A program made the translations under genes and the position numbers. The notes beneath the pieces were generated by a model that saw nothing but the letters and a program-made list of their open reading frames with translations, did no database searches and had not been told where the DNA came from. A stretch of DNA of 40,016 bases from Phycisphaeraceae bacterium (lineage in GTDB: Bacteria; Planctomycetota; Phycisphaerae; Phycisphaerales; Phycisphaeraceae): assembly GCA_029260655.1 (NCBI GenBank), contig JAJDCU010000045.1, positions 1-40,016 on the forward strand, in the 5' to 3' direction. Within the stretch, counting starts at the first letter, position 1; every line of letters begins with the position of its first letter. This document shows, piece by piece, positions 32,488 to 40,016 of the stretch.

Positions 32488-33855
32488 CTACCTGCTTTGA
32501 ATGTGAATCGTCACGCCCAGGTCATGCCGGCCGGTTGCCGCGTCCCAGAGCCCGGGGTTGGCAAGGCGGATCGCGTACTCGGGTCGGTCCGCCAGACGCG
32601 GTTGGGGGTCGGGCAGGGCGAGAAATAGCTGGTATTTCCCAGGAGTCATGGTGCTGTGTGGTGGGAAGGATGTGTGAAGCGTGATCGTCTCACCGGGCAG
32701 CCAGGTGCGGGGGTTGTCGGGGAGCGTCACCATGAGCTCGGCCGAGCCGTCCTCGGCGGCGAGGATGAGCACGACGAGCCGGGGGTTGAAAGGGGCAGCA
32801 AAGCCCGTGTTCGATAGCGTAAGGGATAACGTCAACTCATCGCCCACGTAGACGGACGGGTCGTACCTGATCGACTCAAGAGACAGGCGGTAGCCCAACC
32901 GCCGCTTGACTTCGTCGAGGAAGCCCTCGCTGCGCCACAGTTCCAGCACGTCCGGGTGATACCCCAGGTTCAGGTAGCTAAAGTGCAGGTTCTCCATCTC
33001 GGCGCGTGCGTTGTCGCTGGCGGCGAATGGGGTGACCGCGCACGTCTCCCCGCCCATCGGGACGCAGCACGTATCGAGCCCGAGGTACTTCTTCTCGGCC
33101 GCTGGGTCCTGGTACGTCCCCACATCCGTGTCGCTGGAGATGAAGCAGTCGTTGTGGTGTCCGATGCGCGCGATGGGCGAATCGGTGAAAGCCTCCTCGG
33201 GCATGAGAGGGGTCTTGCTCTCAAGGACCATCCACTTCTTTCGTGGTGTGCGTAACTGGACGGTTCTTTGAGGCGGTAGGACGTCGAGCCATTTGTTGAC
33301 GATCAGTCGGGTGTTTTCAGGCTCGGCGAGGTTGTTTGTTGAGGCGTGCCCTTCCCCCCAGGCACCGACAAATCCCATCTGTGCGGTGGCGATGACGTCG
33401 GCGTTGTCGCCGAGGATCGGGCCAAGCTGATCCATGTGTCCGAGTACAACGTCGATCGGTGCATCGGGTTCGCCGATGCCCTGGCTGTAGGCGAAGCGCA
33501 GGACGCACTTGACGCCGGCCTGCCGCATAACGCCGAAATCTTTGCGGATCATCTCGAGTTGCTTTTCGCTGAGCGGCCGATCGCGGAAGGTCTTGAGGTA
33601 ATACATCCGCAGCATGAGGCTGATGTTCTCATCGCGCAGCGCCTTAACGGCGGACAGATCAAGCGGATCAACTTCGGCCTGGCTGGTGAACTGACGGTAC
33701 AGGCCGCGCTCGGGGTTGGGAAAGTCCAGTTGGTTGTCCTGGGCAAAGGTCTTGTCGGCCGAGTACGTGGCGCCCGCGCCCATGTGCAGCGCCAGGGCGA
33801 GCGTCAGCGCGGCGCAGAGGGTGGTCGATCGACGGATGCATTCGATGTGTGTCAT
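32488..33855 (-). CDS. DUF4874/DUF4832 secreted protein without surface anchor
   Basis: A 455-residue protein, a clear paralogue of the gene at 23710-25326. Shared blocks include NPERGLYRQF, LMLRMYYLKTFRDRPLSEKQL, GVKCVLRFAYSQGIGEPDAP, GFVGAWGEGHASTNNL, TVQLRTPRKKW, RIGHHNDCFISSDTDVGTY, MGGETC, and the ending ADRPEYAIRLANPGLWDAATGRHDLGVTI. It stops soon after that block and has no dockerin pair or PEP-CTERM, so it should be periplasmic or released. The signal peptide starts at 33855 (MTHIECIRRSTTLCAALTLALALHMGAGA); GGAG lies six bases upstream. The TIM-barrel half suggests a glycosidase, with the Glu in GAWGEG as a candidate residue; no activity is known to me. An AraR-like operator (C) sits 71 bp upstream. 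Confidence 0.82.
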   Translation of the reverse strand: MTHIECIRRSTTLCAALTLALALHMGAGATYSADKTFAQDNQLDFPNPERGLYRQFTSQAEVDPLDLSAVKALRDENISLMLRMYYLKTFRDRPLSEKQLEMIRKDFGVMRQAGVKCVLRFAYSQGIGEPDAPIDVVLGHMDQLGPILGDNADVIATAQMGFVGAWGEGHASTNNLAEPENTRLIVNKWLDVLPPQRTVQLRTPRKKWMVLESKTPLMPEEAFTDSPIARIGHHNDCFISSDTDVGTYQDPAAEKKYLGLDTCCVPMGGETCAVTPFAASDNARAEMENLHFSYLNLGYHPDVLELWRSEGFLDEVKRRLGYRLSLESIRYDPSVYVGDELTLSLTLSNTGFAAPFNPRLVVLILAAEDGSAELMVTLPDNPRTWLPGETITLHTSFPPHSTMTPGKYQLFLALPDPQPRLADRPEYAIRLANPGLWDAATGRHDLGVTIHIQSR

Positions 33856-33925
33856 GTCGGGCTCCGTTGAAGTGAGCGGCAGCCGTTGAATCCCCATGAT
33901 CATGGGTCATCGTGCCGTCACAAAC

Positions 33926-33937
33926 TTGTCAATACAA
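33926..33937. promoter_or_regulatory. Operator C (AraR-like) before the DUF4832 gene
   Basis: Minus strand TTGTATTGACAA; it includes TTGACA in the direction of the DUF4832 gene. It agrees with the Bacillus AraR box core TTGTACGTACAA at nine of twelve bases. Confidence 0.6.
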
Positions 33938-34024
33938 CTAAAACAGGCTACCAGAAATCCATCGCAGCTGTCAAGGCTATTCTTTACGAAGATTCCAGCG
34001 GTCTTTGGATCTTTGGGAATTAAC

Positions 34025-34036
34025 TTGACAATACAA
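34025..34036. promoter_or_regulatory. Operator D (AraR-like) before the SSS symporter operon
   Basis: TTGACAATACAA on the plus strand, the exact reverse complement of operator A. It contains TTGACA as -35; TAGTTT follows after 16 bases as a weak -10. Confidence 0.6.
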
Positions 34037-34192
34037 ATTGATCCAGTAGTTTGGGTCAGTAGATGCCCTGTGGACACAGGTCGCAAGGTGGGCGCCGGCC
34101 GTTTGACGCATGCCGGTGCCGCGGCGGGGTATCTTTGTTCCCATCCGCCGCGTCGATCTCGTTGCCCATCGCTTCGCTGACAGGACCCCCCC

Positions 34193-36082
34193 ATGGCCAC
34201 TATTGACTGGCTCATCGTCGCCTTGTACGTCCTGACCGCGCTGGTGATCGGTTTTATTTTCGTCAGAAAGGCGTCGCACAACACGGCGGACTTCTTTGTA
34301 GCCGGGCGTTCGCTGCCGTGGTGGATCGCGGGCACGTCGCTGGTGGCGACGACGTTCTCGACGGACACGCCGTTGTTCGTTGCGGGGCTTGCGCGTAAAG
34401 AGGGGATCCACGGCAACTGGTTCTGGTGGGCGGCGGCGATCGGGCAGACCGCGACGATCTTCTTCTTTGCCAAACTCTGGCGGCGCACGAAGGTGCTGAC
34501 CGATGTCGAGCTCATCCAGTGCCGGTATGACGACTCGCCCCAGCGGTCGTTGCTGCGTGTGTTCAAGGTCTACTTCGACGGCGTGTTTGTGAACTGCGTG
34601 GTGATGGCGTCGGTGACGATCGCGGCGACGAAGGTCGTGCAGGCGGTGATGGGGCTGGGTTCTGACCCGATTTTCTCGCTTGTCATTTCACAGGACGCTG
34701 CGCCGCTGTTCACGATCACCGAAACCGGCGCGGTGCTGCTGGTGCTGGGCTTCTGTGCGATGGTGTACTCGATGGCGTCGGGTTTGTACGGCGTGGTGTA
34801 CACGGACCTTGTGCAGTTCGGCCTGGCGATGGTGGGGACGATCTGGCTGGCGGTGGTGTCGTTTAACAAGGTCACGGAGAACGGCGGATTCGCGGAGCAG
34901 ATCGAGGCGAGTACGGCGTACAACCCGGACAAGAACATCCTCGGTTTTTTCCCCGATATGTCGTCGTTTGACCTGGTTGTCTTCACTTTCCTGACCTATA
35001 TATTTGTCGTGTCCTGGCAGTCCTCCCCGGGCTCGGGGTACATGGTGCAGCGGATGCTAGCGACGAGGTCGGAGAAGGACTCGCTGCTGGCGTTCCTCTG
35101 GTACAACATCTGCCACTATGTGCTGCGGCCCTGGCCGTGGATCGTGGTCGGGTTGGCGTCGATGGTGCTCCTGCCGGAGTTGGCAGAGCCCGGCGCGGAT
35201 GCGGAGAACGCTTTCCCGATGATGATCGACCTGATGCTTGGGCCGGGCATCAAGGGCGTGATCGTCGCGGCGATGCTGGCGGCGTACATGAGCACGCTGG
35301 ACACGCACCTGAACTGGGGCGCGTCGTACCTGGTGAACGACCTGTATCAGCCTTTTCTCAGGCCAGGTGCGAAGCCCAAGGAACAGGTCCTGGTCTCACG
35401 GATGACGATGGTGATGCTGACGATTATGGCGTTGGAAGTATCGACGATGCTGACAGGCATCATCGACGCCTACAAGTACCTTGGTGTGATCATTGGCGGG
35501 GTGGGGACGGTTCTGATCCTGCGCTGGTACTGGTGGCGTGTCACGGCGTGGTCGGAGATCACGGCGATTATTGGTGCGCTATTGATCGGTAACGCGTGCG
35601 AGCTTTGGCTGACAAACCCGCTGGATGCGAACGGTGACGCGCTGCTTGACGCTGTCGGCCGGCCGATCGACTACTTCGCGTACCGGATGATCATCACAAC
35701 GTTCGGCACGGCGGTCATCTGGGTTGCCGTGACACTGCTGACCTCACGCAGGCCCTCCGCCAGCGCGATCAAGTTCTGTCGTGATGTCCGCCCGTCCGGG
35801 CCCGGTTGGCGGTTCGTGCGTGAGCAGGAAGGCATCCCGAAGGAGCGCGGGGAGTTCGTGCGCAGCACCGTCGGATGGCTGGCGTCGATTGCGCTCATCT
35901 ACTCGATGCTGCTGGGGATCGGCTCGGCGATCTTCTCGCGGTGGACCGGCATGGCCATCTGCCTTGTCATCGCGGTGGTGTCGGCGTTCGTATTGCGCTG
36001 GATACTGAAGCGGTCGATCTTCGGCGACACACTGGGCCCGGGGGGTTCCTCGGAAACCGCAGAGGCCATCGAGGGGTCTTGA
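34193..36082 (+). CDS. Sodium:solute symporter (SSS family)
   Basis: A 629-residue inner-membrane transporter with about 14 membrane segments. It starts TIDWLIVALYVLTALVIGFIF, then FFVAGRSLPWWIAGTSLVATTFSTDTPLFVAG, the classic SSS N-terminal signature, and later WQSSPGSGYMVQRMLATRSEKDS and AAYMSTLDTHLNWGASYLVNDLYQPF, where the STLDTHLNWG segment carries Na+-site residues. Sequence type is that of sugar or sugar-acid symporters of marine polysaccharide degraders. The next gene starts one base after its stop, so the two form an operon. Operator D upstream suggests control by the AraR-like protein, divergently with the DUF4832 gene. The start has GACAGGA about ten bases upstream. Confidence 0.92.
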   Translation: MATIDWLIVALYVLTALVIGFIFVRKASHNTADFFVAGRSLPWWIAGTSLVATTFSTDTPLFVAGLARKEGIHGNWFWWAAAIGQTATIFFFAKLWRRTKVLTDVELIQCRYDDSPQRSLLRVFKVYFDGVFVNCVVMASVTIAATKVVQAVMGLGSDPIFSLVISQDAAPLFTITETGAVLLVLGFCAMVYSMASGLYGVVYTDLVQFGLAMVGTIWLAVVSFNKVTENGGFAEQIEASTAYNPDKNILGFFPDMSSFDLVVFTFLTYIFVVSWQSSPGSGYMVQRMLATRSEKDSLLAFLWYNICHYVLRPWPWIVVGLASMVLLPELAEPGADAENAFPMMIDLMLGPGIKGVIVAAMLAAYMSTLDTHLNWGASYLVNDLYQPFLRPGAKPKEQVLVSRMTMVMLTIMALEVSTMLTGIIDAYKYLGVIIGGVGTVLILRWYWWRVTAWSEITAIIGALLIGNACELWLTNPLDANGDALLDAVGRPIDYFAYRMIITTFGTAVIWVAVTLLTSRRPSASAIKFCRDVRPSGPGWRFVREQEGIPKERGEFVRSTVGWLASIALIYSMLLGIGSAIFSRWTGMAICLVIAVVSAFVLRWILKRSIFGDTLGPGGSSETAEAIEGS

Positions 36083-36083
36083 T

Positions 36084-37211
36084 ATGGCAGAGTCTGATGC
36101 GGTCGCGACGGCGGCTCCGGGGGTGGGGGGGCGGCTGATTTCTCTGGACGTGTACCGCGGCCTGGTGATGACGCTTCTGATCGCGGAAGGCGCAGGTGTC
36201 TACGGGGCACTGCACGCGCTGGATGTGCCCTGGGTCAAGTCGATCGCTGAGCAGTTCATGCACCCGCCCTGGGAGGGGCTTCGATTCTGGGACCTGGTCC
36301 AGCCGGCGTTCATGTTCATTGTGGGTGTGGCGATGGTGTTTTCGATGCGGAAGCGCGCCGGGCGCGGCGAAAGCTGGGCCAAGCGATCCGGCCACATCCT
36401 CCGCCGGTGTGCCATCCTGTTCCTGCTAGGCACGGGCCTGCACTGCCTCTTCGCCGACAGACTGGTCTTCGAGCTGTGGAACGTATTGACACAGTTGTCG
36501 GTGACGATCCTGATCGCGTTCCTCATCATGGAACTCCCGTTGGCGGCGCAGTTGTTGATTTCGCTGTCGCTGATCGGCGCAACGGACCTGGCGTACCGGT
36601 TCATCCACATAGCGCCCTATGACCAGACGTTCGCCCCCGGCGCAAATTTCGGCTCGTATGTGGACACGCTCCTGATGGGCAAGCTCAGCAGCGACAACTG
36701 GGTAGCGATCAACTGCATCCCGACGGCGGCGCACACGATCTGGGGCGTGATGGCCGGGCGTGTGCTGATCGGCCCAGGCGGCGCGGGCCGCAAGGCAGCC
36801 GCTATTGCGCTATGGGGCGTGGCGGGGATGGTGATCGGTTACGGCCTGGACTTTGTGGGGTACGCACCCATCATCAAGCGGATCTGCACCAGCCCATTCG
36901 TGATCGTCACCGGGGGTTGGTGTCTGCTTGCGCTGGCCGCCTTCTACTGGTTCATGGATATCATGGGCTGGCGGTGGGGGAGCACGGTCTTCATCATCGT
37001 GGGAACAAACTCGATCTTCATCTACATGGTAAGTGAGGCGCTGGCGTTCAATTGGTTGAACCCCAAGACCTATATCTTTGTGGGCGGCGCTCTGGAGATA
37101 TTCGGCATCACGGGGCCTTGCTCCCATGTGGTTAACGCGCTGACGGTATGGGCGATCCTCTGGTTTATGTGCTACTGGCTTTACAGAAACAAGGTGTTTA
37201 TCCGCATCTGA
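36084..37211 (+). CDS. Heparan-glucosaminide N-acetyltransferase-like membrane protein (DUF5009/NagX type)
   Basis: A 375-residue membrane protein with about ten helices. The N-terminal ISLDVYRGLVMTLLIAEGAG is the hallmark of this family, followed by FWDLVQPAFMFIVGVAMVFSM, VLTQLSVTILIAFLIMEL, NCIPTAAHTIWGVMAGRVL and a C-terminal GPCSHVVNALTVWAILWFMCYWLYRNKVFIRI. The human relative HGSNAT acetylates terminal glucosamine across the lysosomal membrane; bacterial members often sit in amino-sugar or glycan loci, and an acetyl transfer to sugars across the inner membrane is a reasonable guess. It begins one base after the symporter stop with GAGGGG upstream. The pairing with the symporter and the nearby GH109 gene suggests amino-sugar handling. 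Confidence 0.82.
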   Translation: MAESDAVATAAPGVGGRLISLDVYRGLVMTLLIAEGAGVYGALHALDVPWVKSIAEQFMHPPWEGLRFWDLVQPAFMFIVGVAMVFSMRKRAGRGESWAKRSGHILRRCAILFLLGTGLHCLFADRLVFELWNVLTQLSVTILIAFLIMELPLAAQLLISLSLIGATDLAYRFIHIAPYDQTFAPGANFGSYVDTLLMGKLSSDNWVAINCIPTAAHTIWGVMAGRVLIGPGGAGRKAAAIALWGVAGMVIGYGLDFVGYAPIIKRICTSPFVIVTGGWCLLALAAFYWFMDIMGWRWGSTVFIIVGTNSIFIYMVSEALAFNWLNPKTYIFVGGALEIFGITGPCSHVVNALTVWAILWFMCYWLYRNKVFIRI

Positions 37212-37308
37212 TCAAGGCGGTCGCCAGGGTGTGTACGAGAATATGATTGGGTCTGCATAAGTAATGTCGTTGAGATGAATCCTATTTGAGCAATCGCAGG
37301 GAGCTACC

Positions 37309-38697
37309 ATGTCACATGATGAAACAAGAAGAGAGTTCCTAAGAGACATCGCGGGCCTGTGTTCTGCCGGCATAGGTGTAGGTCTGTCGGGCTGCGCAAC
37401 AAGTGCAGCACGACCCGGCGGACAGGACCCAAAGGCGAACCTCGCCGCGGCGGCCCCGCTGCAAACTGAAGCGATCGACCGGGTCAGATTTGGGCTGATC
37501 GGCACGGGTGACCGGGGCACCCAGCATGCTCGGCTGTTGTGCATGCTCGATCATGTTCAGATCAAGGCGATCGCCGACCCACACGCACCCGCTGCAGCGC
37601 AAGCCCAGAAGATATGCCAGGAATCCGGGCACGCTCCGCCGCTGCTATACAAGGATGGCGATCACGATTACCGAAGGATGCTCGAGCGCGATGACATCGA
37701 CGCCGTCATCATTTCAACGCCCTGGAAGTGGCATTGCCCCCAGGCGGTTGAAGCGATGCGAGCCGGCAAGCACGTCTTTGTCGAGGTGCCGATGGCTACG
37801 ACACTTGACGAACTCTGGCGGATGGTTGAAACATCCGAATCGACACGAAGACACTGCATGATGATGGAGAACGTCAACTACGGCCGAGATGAGATGATGG
37901 CGCTGAACATGTGCCGCCAGGGGCTGCTGGGTGAGTTGCTGCACGGGGAGGCCGCCTATATCCACGACCTGCGCTATCAGATGAAGGATATCGACCACGG
38001 CACCGGCTCGTGGCGCACGGCGTACCACGAAAATCACAACGGGAATCTTTACCCCACCCACGGCCTGGGCCCGGTCGCCCAGTACATGAATATCGACAGG
38101 ACCGAGGACCGCTTCTCTACCCTGACCTCTGTCAGTTCCCCGGCGCGCGGCCGTGATGAATACGCAAGAAAGAACTTTGCTCCAGAACACCTCAGACGCC
38201 AGGTAAAGTACAACTGCGGCGACATCAACACGAGCATCATCCGGACCGAGCTGGGAAGAACTATCATGGTTCAGTGGGATACCACTACGCCCCGGCCGTA
38301 CACCCGCCATAACTTGATCCAGGGAACAAACGGTGTGTTCGCCGGCTTCCCCACCCGGCTGGCGGTTGAGGGCAGAGGGAGCTATCACGAATGGACGCAA
38401 GGCCCCGCCATGGAGGAGGTCTACCAAGAGTTTGAGCACCCCCTGTGGAAGCGTCTTCATAGCAAGGCAGTCGAAGCGGGGGGCCACGGCGGGATGGACT
38501 ATGTCATGCTGTACCGGATCGTTGAGTGTCTACGAACCGGCCAACCGCTCGATCAGAATGTGTACGAAGGCGCGAGTTGGTCCGCTGTCCGCCCCTTAAG
38601 CGAAGCGTCAGTGAGTGCGTCAGGAAGCCCGGTCCGATTCCCCGATTTCACCAAAGGCCGATGGCGCCAAACCGCACCGCTGCCGATTATCCTGTGA
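37309..38697 (+). CDS. GH109-like NAD-dependent glycosidase (Gfo/Idh/MocA fold), exported
   Basis: A 462-residue protein. The N-terminus has a twin-arginine motif (TRREFLRDIAG) and a lipobox-like LSGC at about residue 28, so it is probably exported folded with its cofactor and lipid-anchored. The Rossmann start is RFGLIGTGDRGTQHARLL; then VFVEVPMATTLDELW, MMENVNYGRDEMMALNMCRQGLLGELLHGEAAYIHDLR, YPTHGLGPVAQYMNI and TTPRPYTRHNLIQGTNG, all characteristic of GH109. Characterised members are alpha-N-acetylgalactosaminidases that use NAD+ in a redox-elimination mechanism. AGGGAG lies five bases before the ATG. It follows the symporter/acetyltransferase genes after 97 bp and is followed by a terminator. 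The exact sugar specificity is inferred from the family only. Confidence 0.88.
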   Translation: MSHDETRREFLRDIAGLCSAGIGVGLSGCATSAARPGGQDPKANLAAAAPLQTEAIDRVRFGLIGTGDRGTQHARLLCMLDHVQIKAIADPHAPAAAQAQKICQESGHAPPLLYKDGDHDYRRMLERDDIDAVIISTPWKWHCPQAVEAMRAGKHVFVEVPMATTLDELWRMVETSESTRRHCMMMENVNYGRDEMMALNMCRQGLLGELLHGEAAYIHDLRYQMKDIDHGTGSWRTAYHENHNGNLYPTHGLGPVAQYMNIDRTEDRFSTLTSVSSPARGRDEYARKNFAPEHLRRQVKYNCGDINTSIIRTELGRTIMVQWDTTTPRPYTRHNLIQGTNGVFAGFPTRLAVEGRGSYHEWTQGPAMEEVYQEFEHPLWKRLHSKAVEAGGHGGMDYVMLYRIVECLRTGQPLDQNVYEGASWSAVRPLSEASVSASGSPVRFPDFTKGRWRQTAPLPIIL

Positions 38698-38814
38698 GTG
38701 CGGTATGTTCTCTGCCGTGCAGGCGAACGGTCAATCAGATCGCCGGGGTTATCTTGCTTTCGTGAGGGAATGACAGTCAATAGATCGTGGTGTCGGGTGA
38801 TTTTGCTACCCCGT

Positions 38815-38834
38815 GGCTGGCAGGCCGCCTTTTT
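38815..38834 (+). terminator. Rho-independent terminator after the GH109 gene
   Basis: GGCTGG-CAGG-CCGCC (one T bulge) followed by TTTTT at 38830-38834, 118 bases after the GH109 stop and before the rRNA promoters. Confidence 0.6.
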
Positions 38835-38872
38835 GTCCGCGTAACCATCTTTCCACACGGATTTTACCCCAC

Positions 38873-38900
38873 TTGACAGGCCCGATGAGCTGGGTACAAT
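38873..38900 (+). promoter_or_regulatory. 23S rRNA promoter P1
   Basis: TTGACA (38873-38878), 16-base spacer, TACAAT (38895-38900). A strong match, upstream of the 23S gene and after a terminator. Confidence 0.7.
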
Positions 38901-39013
38901 CCTTCTCTTGGCTCGGAAACACCGCGAAAGGTTTCAGTGACAGCGACTTACCCGAAGAATCCGTAGACCCCGACGGGCCAAGCCGACCCGTCCAGGGTCG
39001 GAAACAGGGGTGC

Positions 39014-39041
39014 TTGACAAGCACAACCACGACAGTACAGT
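39014..39041 (+). promoter_or_regulatory. 23S rRNA promoter P2
   Basis: TTGACA (39014-39019), again a 16-base spacer, TACAGT (39036-39041). Tandem with P1, 141 bases further on. Confidence 0.6.
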
Positions 39042-39140
39042 ACTCGGCTCGCTGCCAGTGGCGGCGTCCCTCTTGAGGGGCATCACCACCCGCAGCAAGC
39101 GGGGGTTCGAGAACTCGGCGAAGGCCGGTCGATCGGATCT

Positions 39141-39153
39141 TGCTCTTTGACAA
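39141..39153 (+). promoter_or_regulatory. boxA antitermination site in the 23S leader
   Basis: TGCTCTTTGACAA, one base different from the bacterial boxA consensus TGCTCTTTAACAA; it should load the Nus antitermination complex. Confidence 0.75.
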
Positions 39154-39274
39154 GTGGAAAGGTCTTGGTGTTGCACGCAATGTTTAGTGTGATACCGAGT
39201 TGAAATCTAGCGCGTAATGAGGTGCTTGCTCATCGCCGTTGGGCCGTCTGTATGGAGGTCTTGCGTTGGTGGGT

Positions 39275-39295
39275 CGCTGTGAAATCGTCACAGCG
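39275..39295 (+). other. Hairpin in the 23S leader
   Basis: CGCTGTGA-AATCG-TCACAGCG, a perfect eight-pair stem with a five-base loop, about 48 bases before the mature 5' end; possibly a processing signal. Confidence 0.5.
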
Positions 39296-39342
39296 GATTG
39301 GCTCGGCTTGGCCCGGCGTTTACGTCGGTCGCAGGTCGGGGT

Positions 39343-40016
39343 GATTAAGCTATTAAGAGTGTGTGGCGGATGACTTGGCGTCAAGAGGCGATGAAAGACG
39401 TTGGAGCCTGCGATAAGCCCAGGGGAGTTGGCAACCAAGCGTTGATCCTGGGATCTCTGAATGGGGAAACCCGGCCCGCAAGGGTCATCCATGTCTGAAT
39501 GTATAGGGCATGGAAGCGAACGCAGCGAACTGAAACATCTAAGTAGCTGTAGGAAAATAAAGAAACCTCGATTCCGTCAGTAGCGGCGAGCGAAATCGGA
39601 ACAGCCCAAACCGTCCTTCGGGGCGGGGTTGTGGGCGCCACTGTGGTATCTCGACGAGTGCTGCGAACGGCCTGGAAAGGTCGGCCAGAGCAGGTGACAG
39701 CCCTGTAGCAGTGCGAGACGAGGGCCTAGGCGTTCCAGAGTAGCATGGAGCTCGTGAAACTCCGTGTGAAACTGGGGGGTCCACCCCCCAAGGCTAAATA
39801 CTCCTTGACGACCGATAGCGAATCAGTAGAGTGATTGAATGTTGAAAAGTTCCCCGACAAGGGGAGTGAAAAGTTCCTGAAACCACACACTTACAAGCGG
39901 TCGGAGCCTGCCTTCGGGCGGGTGACGGCGTGCCTTTTGCATAATGAGCCGGCGAGTTAGTCTCTGTGGCAAGCTTAAGCGGTACCCCCGTGTAGGCGAA
40001 GCGAAAGCGAGTCTTA
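39343..40016 (+). rRNA. 23S ribosomal RNA (5' part, runs off the window)
   Basis: The 5' end is placed by alignment with the known bacterial start: GATTAAGC corresponds to E. coli GGUUAAGC. Conserved blocks follow: GGCGATGAAAGACGT, CTGCGATAAGC, GAATGGGGAAACCC, AGTAGCGGCGAGCGAA, GAAAAGTTCCTGAAACC and CCTTTTGCATAATGAGCC. Only about the first 670 bases are inside the window. No 16S gene or spacer tRNA precedes it; instead it has its own promoters, leader and boxA, so the 16S and 23S genes are apparently unlinked at this locus, as in many Planctomycetota. Confidence 0.95.

Larger units (their letters stand above)
39042..39342 (+). other. 23S rRNA leader
   Basis: About 300 bases without a gene between P2 and the mature 23S start. 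It holds the boxA and a perfect hairpin (39275-39295). No 16S, tRNA or open frame of coding character is present in it. Confidence 0.6.

Overview
The window looks like a stretch of chromosome from a Phycisphaerae-like member of the Planctomycetota. The evidence is a GC-rich sequence, many PEP-CTERM surface proteins, a LEPR-XLL protein, single-gene pseudopilins with a DUF1559-like layout, paired dockerin-type repeats, and a 23S rRNA gene with its own promoters and no 16S gene in front of it. The gene content is almost entirely carbohydrate capture and breakdown, as in a polysaccharide-degrading heterotroph. No insertion sequence, phage gene, CRISPR array or tRNA gene was seen.

Layout. 0-1.4 kb: the 3' end of a beta-helix PEP-CTERM gene, then tmRNA (ssrA). 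1.5-4.9 kb: a GH43-like glycosidase plus a GHL10/DUF187 glycosidase in one minus-strand operon, and a divergent sugar isomerase/epimerase. 4.9-17 kb, minus strand: a glucan-use locus in the transcription order LEPR-XLL GH144-like protein, GH144 lipoprotein with a CBM9-like tail, ABC binding lipoprotein, two permeases (one with a large insertion), GH94 phosphorylase, dockerin/PEP-CTERM protein. The GH144 and three ABC genes are tightly packed or overlap. 17-29 kb, minus strand: a pseudopilin, then a run of secreted PEP-CTERM proteins, most with a dockerin pair (LamG-like pair, FG-GAP/ASPIC protein, DUF4874/DUF4832 protein, spherulin-4 protein and two stand-alone copies of its CBM9-like module), with a LacI regulator in the middle. 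29-38.7 kb: a GntR/LacI chimeric regulator of AraR type, a pseudopilin, a Gfo/Idh/MocA oxidoreductase, a second DUF4874/DUF4832 protein, then an operon of an SSS symporter and a heparan-glucosaminide-acetyltransferase-like membrane protein, followed by a GH109 enzyme. 38.8-40 kb: a terminator, two promoters, a boxA and the start of 23S rRNA.

How it works together (inference). Surface enzymes held by PEP-CTERM or lipid anchors cut polymers; an ABC system and an SSS symporter import the products; GH94 phosphorolysis and Gfo/Idh or isomerase enzymes process them. Two small regulons can be read from repeated operators. TGTAAnCGnTTACA-type sites accompany the LacI gene, the FG-GAP gene and a LamG-like PEP-CTERM gene. 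TTGTATTGWCAA sites, resembling the Bacillus AraR box, accompany the GntR/LacI regulator, the pseudopilin, the second DUF4832 gene and the SSS operon.
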